Assembly: GCA_022747635.1 (NCBI GenBank)
Contig: JAKTNV010000023.1
Coordinates: 5,378,848 to 5,442,847, forward strand
Direction: 5' to 3'
DNA from: Hetaerina americana
Taxonomy: Eukaryota > Arthropoda > Insecta > Odonata > Calopterygidae
Length of the DNA stretch: 64,000 bases
A model generated the notes under the pieces. The model was given only the letters and a program-made list of their open reading frames with translations, ran no database searches and was not told the DNA's origin. Made by a program: the position numbers and the translations under genes. Every line of letters begins with the position of its first letter. Position 1 is the stretch's first letter. Positions 58,230 to 64,000 of this stretch are shown piece by piece.

Positions 58230-58284
58230 GGTAGTAGTAGTAGTATTTAGGGGAGGCGACTGGCAGCTGAGGTCATTGCGCTTG
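58230..58284 (-). repeat. 5'-truncated SINE-2 with perfect target duplication
   Basis: Only the last ~55 bases of SINE-2 are present (GCAATGACCTCAGCTGCCAG on the minus strand, then (ACT)n). They are bounded by GGGGCTTAAGGT at 58218-58229 and again at 58285-58296, a perfect 12-bp duplication. This fixes the SINE-2 3' end and shows 5' truncation on insertion. Confidence 0.85.
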
Positions 58285-58604
58285 GGGGCTTAAGGTATGC
58301 AACCAAATTATTGCTCCCTTCATTTTCCATAGCACAAAAAGAAGGCCATCGATGCATATCATTTCTGCAATCAACTTTATCCGTTTCATTCCCTGTCGAC
58401 TTGAATGTAGCTCAGAGTTGCTCTATATGAATTCATTTATAGTTGACTCTGCACGTGAAAATGTCAAAAAATACGACTTAAATGGGGAGAATGCACAAAT
58501 GCTTCAAAAGCAGTGAGGTAGGAGGCAATTTCACTTCGCTGTGTGTCAAAAATGAGGACATGCCCTGTTTATTTTACCGTAGTTCTACCATGTGCCATAC
58601 TGGT

Positions 58605-58640
58605 TTTGCTGCCTTTTGGTGTTGGCCAAAAGGCAGCAAA
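58605..58640. repeat. Perfect 15-bp hairpin
   Basis: TTTGCTGCCTTTTGG (58605-58619) pairs perfectly with CCAAAAGGCAGCAAA (58626-58640) around a 6-base loop, in receptor intron 3. Confidence 0.75.
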
Positions 58641-58649
58641 GATAAATAA

Positions 58650-60940
58650 AAAAATAAAATACTGAATAAAATAATTAAAAATAAAATGTAACTTTTAAAT
58701 ATGAATGCTTATTGTAATTTTGAATAAATTTATTCTTTAACATTTTGTTCTTTTAGTGTTTGGTTTTGCCTTGCACTAAATGAGGCTATTCTGAAGCTGT
58801 TGCACTTAGAATTTGAAATTAAAACTCCAAGGTTCAATGAAAAATTTTATCTGGGTCCGGTTTTGGTTACATGCTCGTCAGTATCTATAAATATCCGCCA
58901 GATCCAATCATACAGTTCCTATTATTATCCCTTTTATCAGATCTATTGTCACGTCTTAAGACAATGAATGAATTAATGTTTGCATAAATAAATGAGAGCT
59001 AACTGCTGAATAACTGCTGGATTTCTTTTGTAATTTTCAGTTGCAATCATGCAGTACATGGCTGATGGAGTTCTCTATTCTATTTTAATGATACCATCAA
59101 AAGTTAAAATGTACATCTACATGTGCAATTTGTTAATATTGCTGAAATATTGAAGAATAATAAAGTTGATACTTTTTTATCTCGCTACATGAGTTGGTTA
59201 GTTGCAGTTGAATTCTGTGAGATTTTAGTGAAGGCCACAGGCTTCTATGGAAGAACATAATAAGCATAGTTAATCTGCTGTTGAAAAATATATGATTCTG
59301 TTTTAGTATTTGTTTGCTGTTTTTAATTTAATTTGAATAATTTTTTAATGGAAATGAATGATTTGTAATTTTCACATATCTCTCGCACTTAAGGTTCATA
59401 AGAAAACTTTCGCATACATAATCATTTGCAAACAATTATTACTCCTTGTTCTGTCTGCTGAAATAGTGAAAGCATTGTTTAGTGGTGAGGCAAAGTGCCA
59501 AATCTTCTGTACCCTGCTGCATAATTATTCAATCTTAGGAGATTGCCTAAAATCAAAACAACTGTTATTTTTTTCTTTAGAATTCTCAGAACATTGATTT
59601 GGAATTTCTTAACTTAGAGAACAAAACGATTATTGAACAAATTCATTTTGATAACTCCAGTAAACCATGTCTATGTCAAATTATGCTAAGGTTCAGCAAA
59701 ATCATATGTTACCCATCTTAGACTTTTGAGGTCACTGTTACCCCATGGTAACAATCTTCTAGTTTTACCCATGGTTAATGTAGGTACAGTAAGTATAAAC
59801 ACCTTATCATTTCCAATTATTTGTCCAGGAACCTTGGATACACTTCGTGAAGCTTCCATATTTTCTCATAAAACTCTTAAGAATGGGTCCATTATTTTAT
59901 CTTTCTTATAGACCTGATCTAACTAACATCATGTGCTATTTATCGGTGCTTGCAGGATTTCCCTAAATAGTCCCAAGATGCTTCCAGCACTTATTATATT
60001 ACTTTTAATCATCCCTTCTCTCAAACTGTCATAACTGTTCATTACTTGGAGTGAAGTATTCTTCATGATAGTAAATGACTAGTTATTATGTTGAGTCGTG
60101 TATGTCATTGGCACCCATGCCTACACTAAGTATTTGTTTATGCATGTGCCAACAGTGAATGGCTTCTTCATATCTTCCATCCTTCAATGCCTTATAATTT
60201 TCCTGCCTGGCCATTTTCTCTAAATATAAATCCAATGAAATAGTTGAATGGTAATTAAATGTGATAGATTAATTGGTCCTAGCCTTTTTTTTTTGATGAG
60301 ATAGTGTGCCCTTGTGGTATTGATCTCCCAGCAGGAACCTATACATCCAGTTACTGAAGAAAATTCTTTGTCTGATACTCAAAGTTAAGTGTTCCTTTAC
60401 TGCTCAGCTTTTTAGGGGCTATAGTCAAAAGCAGCTGTAGTGTTTCTGATGGGAGATCCCATAATCATTGAGTATGTGTATGGGGCCAGTCACGAATTAC
60501 TTCGAAAGAATTACCCTGTTATATAAAATAGTTGTTGAATCTGTGAAGTGTGGCATTTTGATGAGCGTATAATTTATTTTCTATGGAGCAATATGTAGTT
60601 ATAATTTAAAATGATTAACATATCAATTATTAATTCATTGTGGAAATTTTATATTTATTTTCAACCGCATTCGCAGAAACTTGCATGCAAAATGTATTTT
60701 TCAGCAATGTACAGGATTGCCGCCTCTTGCAATACTGTGATAAAGCACTCATCATGCAGGTAGACATTTTCTGAATTCTGAGGGTTTACTGTGTTTCGAT
60801 TGTTTTCCAACTGTTATGAAATAGTGAAAGTGGCCACACAAGCAATTTACTAGCCACGAAACCTCTAGCAAATCTTAATCAAGACATTATTGTTAAATAT
60901 TCAATGACTTATACAAGCATTCTACTGTAATAAGTACATT
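58650..60940. other. Receptor intron 3, no recognised feature
   Basis: AT-rich intronic sequence without supported exon or repeat family. Confidence 0.5.
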
Positions 60941-60954
60941 TTTCTGGGGAATCG

Positions 60955-61085
60955 CAGGCAACACAAGGATAGGAACTAGTCCGCATACCTTGAATGTGTA
61001 AATTTCACATATCATACAGGCCATAGGACAAGGTGAGCTCTACTCTCACGTATCACACTAATGTGCGGGTGGATTACTTGGGTGT
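60955..61085 (+). repeat. SINE-3 copy, diverged
   Basis: Shares the SINE-3 body order (CAACACAAGGATAGGAACTAG, GTGTAAATTTCACAT, GGTGAGCTCTACTCTCACGT, GGTGGATTACT) with more substitutions than the others. No TA tail, unlike the copies at 20.9 and 39.0 kb. Confidence 0.6.
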
Positions 61086-61324
61086 TAATAAGGAGAAGAT
61101 GTATCACCTTGTGGCCCAGTGCTAAATTGAATTTCATTGATATCTGTCAACTGAAGAATAATGAAAACATAATATTCTTGTTAAGATCAGTTTACTGTCA
61201 TGTACCTCTGATAATGTTAGCCGACACTTCAACATTGTCAGAATATTTTCACAGAGTAACAAGATATCCATTCTGAAAAGGGTATTTTTGACAATATTAT
61301 TTACTTTTGCTCTCTGGATGTGTC

Positions 61325-61475
61325 TGTTAGGCCATTTGGCCTTGGATTTGGAGGAGCAACTCCTGGCTTACCATCAAGGGCCGAACCACCCAAGTTCGCA
61401 ACACCCTCAACCAAGGGAGGACTCGAGCACATGACCCTTGGGTTGGCAGCCTAGCCTAACTTGGCTGACTGACCA
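61325..61475 (-). repeat. tRNA-derived SINE-like element
   Basis: On the minus strand a tRNA-like head (A-box-like AAGTTAGGCTAGGC, B-box-like TGCTCGAGTCC) starts near 61475. A body containing CCTTGATGGTAAGCC and GAGTTGCTCCTCCAAATCC follows. It lies just upstream of the receptor exon at 61588. Confidence 0.5.
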
Positions 61476-61587
61476 CATATGCAGATAAGGCTCACCATGC
61501 CATAGCCGAAACATATAGAATGTCGTTTGATCTCTTTCATCAGAAATGAGTTGCATGAGAAATGAATGGATTTTGGTGTGTTTTCAG

Positions 61588-61766
61588 GTGGTGGGGATTC
61601 AGGGATACAGCGACATGCCTCCCCCAGCCAGGGAAGTATTGAGGAAGAGGGATCCACTGACAGTTTTCCCACCAATGGAGAGCTCAGCGATGCTCTCACC
61701 TTAGCTCGTGATAAGAGCCTCATCTCTCGTGCCTTGGATACAATGGCTAAGGTAGTTGGTGATGTT
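61588..61766 (+). CDS. Nuclear receptor NR2C/HR78-like, linker exon before the ligand-binding domain
   Basis: Acceptor GTGTTTTCAG; the first two bases complete Gly212 from the phase-1 hinge exon. The exon reads GGDSGIQRHASPSQGSIEEE and ends with KSLISRALDTMAKVVGDV, where the last part matches the SRAFDTLAKAL segment before the ligand-binding domain in TR2/TR4. The donor is taken at GTT|GTAAGT (61767), phase 0. An alternative, AAG|GTAGTT at 61752, would remove five residues in frame. An extra exon between 52450 and here would also be allowed by phase. The ligand-binding domain is not in the window. Confidence 0.8.
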
Positions 61767-62920
61767 GTAAGTTTCCCAAGAGGTTATCTTGTTTATTTTT
61801 GCAAGCTTTCTACCTGCATTTTATAAGCTGTAGCAACATGAACAAATATCTATCATGAAATCTAAATTTAATGGTAATAGAATAATTTGCATATGCCTTC
61901 TTAATAAATTCTAGTATTTTTCATATAAATTGTAACAATTTTTAATGATAAAGGCTAATGCATGTCATAGTAAGTTTGGCTGTGATAGAACTTTTCATAT
62001 GTTCCCTATGACATTTGTTGGTGTTGTAATGTATAGCATCAGTTTGCATGGTATTTTCTCACGAGTGTAGTCCAGTCAGAAGAACAGTTCTGACGTATTT
62101 AGTGGCTTGATTGGTTGTACTCTTTGGAAGTTGAGCATCATATTGGCATTTTCTTGAAAGGTGAATAATGAACTAACAAAATTCTTATTCAGCAACATCT
62201 GAAATAATTTCATGTACCCTTTGTTATCATGTTTTTTTTAAATTGAGATATTTATGCAGTCTTGGGTCTTTGAGAGTTGGACTGCCTGCATGGTGATGCA
62301 ATTAAATGTATGAATAGTCCTGCCCTGATAGAGGGCAGCCCCAGATGTAAGCCCACCCCTGCAGTTTACCATTGCCAACTTGCATTTAATCCGAAAACAT
62401 TATTCGATTTCATCTTTGAGGGCACATGTAATGGCATAAATGCATGAATAAAATAATTAATGTCATAGCTTTGCCTAGCTTAATGTCATCCTCTTTCCAT
62501 GTTCTCATGTAATTCTAATGTTTTCAATGTCTTACAATAATCAGCATAGCCTATGCGTTAATTTGATTCTGTAAACAAGTGTGTTATGAGCCCTCGGCTC
62601 ATTCAAAAGCAGTTTTATTATTATTGTTCAAGCACCTCTCTTATACTCAATTATTTTCCAGTGTCTTTCTGGTCTTTTCAGTTGTGTCACAGTTTTTAAG
62701 TGATGGTATAATTTCTTAGAAAAGGTCTATATTTACAATATCAGAATTCAAAACAGTTAAATCCATCATTGAATTAACAGTAAACATCTGCTAAATTAGC
62801 AATCGAAATCTTAATAGAAACTGGGACTTGTATTCATTAAAAACTATTAATTAATGTATAATCAAAAGATTTACTTAAAATTTTATGGAAAATCGTGTTT
62901 ATTATTATATGGAAAGGTTA
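61767..62920. other. Receptor intron 4, no recognised feature
   Basis: AT-rich intronic DNA. Confidence 0.5.
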
Positions 62921-62924
62921 TGAG

Positions 62925-63630
62925 GTTTTCCAGAAAGAAAAAGGCTAAGTTAAATGTTAACAATAGGAGGGTAAAAACTAAAGCAGGTGGAAGAGTTTAT
63001 GTATCTTGAAGTGTTTTCATCAAAATGGTCGAAGTAGAAGAGACACATTGCATGGGGTGTAGAAGCTTTCACAATGCGGAGAGAACTGATGTCAGGATGT
63101 TGAATAGGGATGTTAAGAAAAGGCTTGTTAAAATTTAGATATGGAGCGTGGTTATGATTGGCGCAGAAACATGATCATTGAAGCAGGATGATAGGCATTG
63201 ATGGGAGGCTTTTGAAATGTGGATGTGGGAAAAGTTTGGGGAAGGTGAAGTGGGCAAATGGGAAAACAAATGAGGAAGTGCCGGGGGAAAACTAATGAGG
63301 AAGTGCTGGGTGTGGTGGGGGAGGAGGGAATCGTTGAGAGAAATGAAAAGCAGGCAGGAAAGATGGGTGCAGACAATTCTCATTTGCAGTGGAATGTTGA
63401 AGACTGTGATAGAGGAAATAAGGATAGGCAAGGTGTAGAGGAGTAGGAAAATGATAGGATATTGAACTAAATTAAGGGAGCTAAAAGTATTCCAAATTGA
63501 AGAACAAGTAAATGAAATGTGAGGCATCGGGTGTTTCTTGTAAGGCAATGCTAAGACATGTAGGGTTGTTAAGGGTGTCCATCCAAAACATACCTTAAAT
63601 GGTAGACTATGAAGTAATAGTTGTTCTAAT
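62925..63630 (+). mobile_element. 5'-truncated RTE-like LINE copy
   Basis: The copy begins at the RFSRK-like region (GGTTTTCCAGAAAGAAAAAG), continues through the GAET-like and EAFEMWMW-like segments near 63165-63225 and ends at GTCCATCCAAAA then GGTAGACTATGAAGTAATAG near 63620. Frames are broken; the region near 63245-63305 contains a short tandem duplication (AAAC-AATGAGGAAGTGC). Confidence 0.7.
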
Positions 63631-64000
63631 CAGGATAAATTTTTGTCTTAGTGGGAATAAAAAGACTTGGCATTAGCTATTATTTATCAAAAAGTCCTCC
63701 CTGGGTGAGAAAACTGAGAGTGGATGCAGGGTGCTGATTTATGCTCTTCTTAAATTTACCCCATGATGACAGGAAAATATTGGTAGAAAAAATAGTTTTA
63801 GAAAGTAAATGCCTGTTGAAATCACTTTGTACCATGAACAGCACTAGAAACATTTTTAAAAGTTCTTTTGCTTTGAATCTGGAAATTTCAGAGCCCAATT
63901 TTTCAGTCCCTGAATTGTTAAATGATGAGGTTTTACTGAAATAGTAAGACTTGACCCCTTCGAAATACTCTCTACAACACATGTTGATACAAATTGAAAC

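Overview
The window looks like nuclear DNA from a large, AT-rich, repeat-laden arthropod genome, most likely an insect. Evidence: two animal genes split by GT-AG introns of 1.5 to 9 kb, several mariner elements, many non-LTR retrotransposon copies, tRNA-derived SINEs and long (TA)n arrays. The order cannot be fixed from the sequence. No bacterial operon, rRNA, CRISPR array or genuine tRNA gene was seen.

Two host genes are supported, both on the + strand. (1) A STYXL1/MK-STYX-like pseudophosphatase, exons 10985-11572 and 13036-13598, with a rhodanese-like half followed by a dual-specificity-phosphatase-like half; both catalytic centres look dead. The start-codon exon is missing and may lie in the CpG-rich patch at about 2.9-3.3 kb. 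(2) The 5' half of a TR2/TR4-type nuclear receptor (NR2C group; insect HR78), with coding exons at 44959-45193, 45822-46001, 52232-52450 and 61588-61766. The DNA-binding domain is complete; the ligand-binding domain must lie beyond 64000. All reading phases join correctly across the introns.

The rest is mostly transposon-derived or unrecognised. One LINE family with an APE-type endonuclease and a reverse transcriptase (RTE-like; clade not resolved) accounts for nine pieces, the longest at about 47685-50850 in intron 2 of the receptor gene. Other elements are: a rearranged Gypsy-like LTR element with intact target duplication and a fold-back (6561-7791); three or more other LINE remnants; mariner elements at 37693-39010 (nearly complete) and 21068-21820 (internally deleted, DNA-binding half kept); worn Tc1/mariner remnants at 19.5-20.3 kb and 54.3-55.0 kb; a piggyBac-like remnant at 55.5-56.0 kb; a possible Harbinger remnant at 16.1-16.4 kb; and several SINE families, one with clear target-site duplications.

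The observations most worth checking are two hammerhead-ribozyme-like motifs (about 53001-53039, apparently intact; 8918-8957, decayed and inside a 47-bp inverted-repeat unit), the Gypsy fold-back, the doubly dead STYXL1 protein, the mariner deletion derivative, and SINE tails converging on a (TA)n array. Everything was read by eye; homology calls rest on recognised motifs and were not searched.
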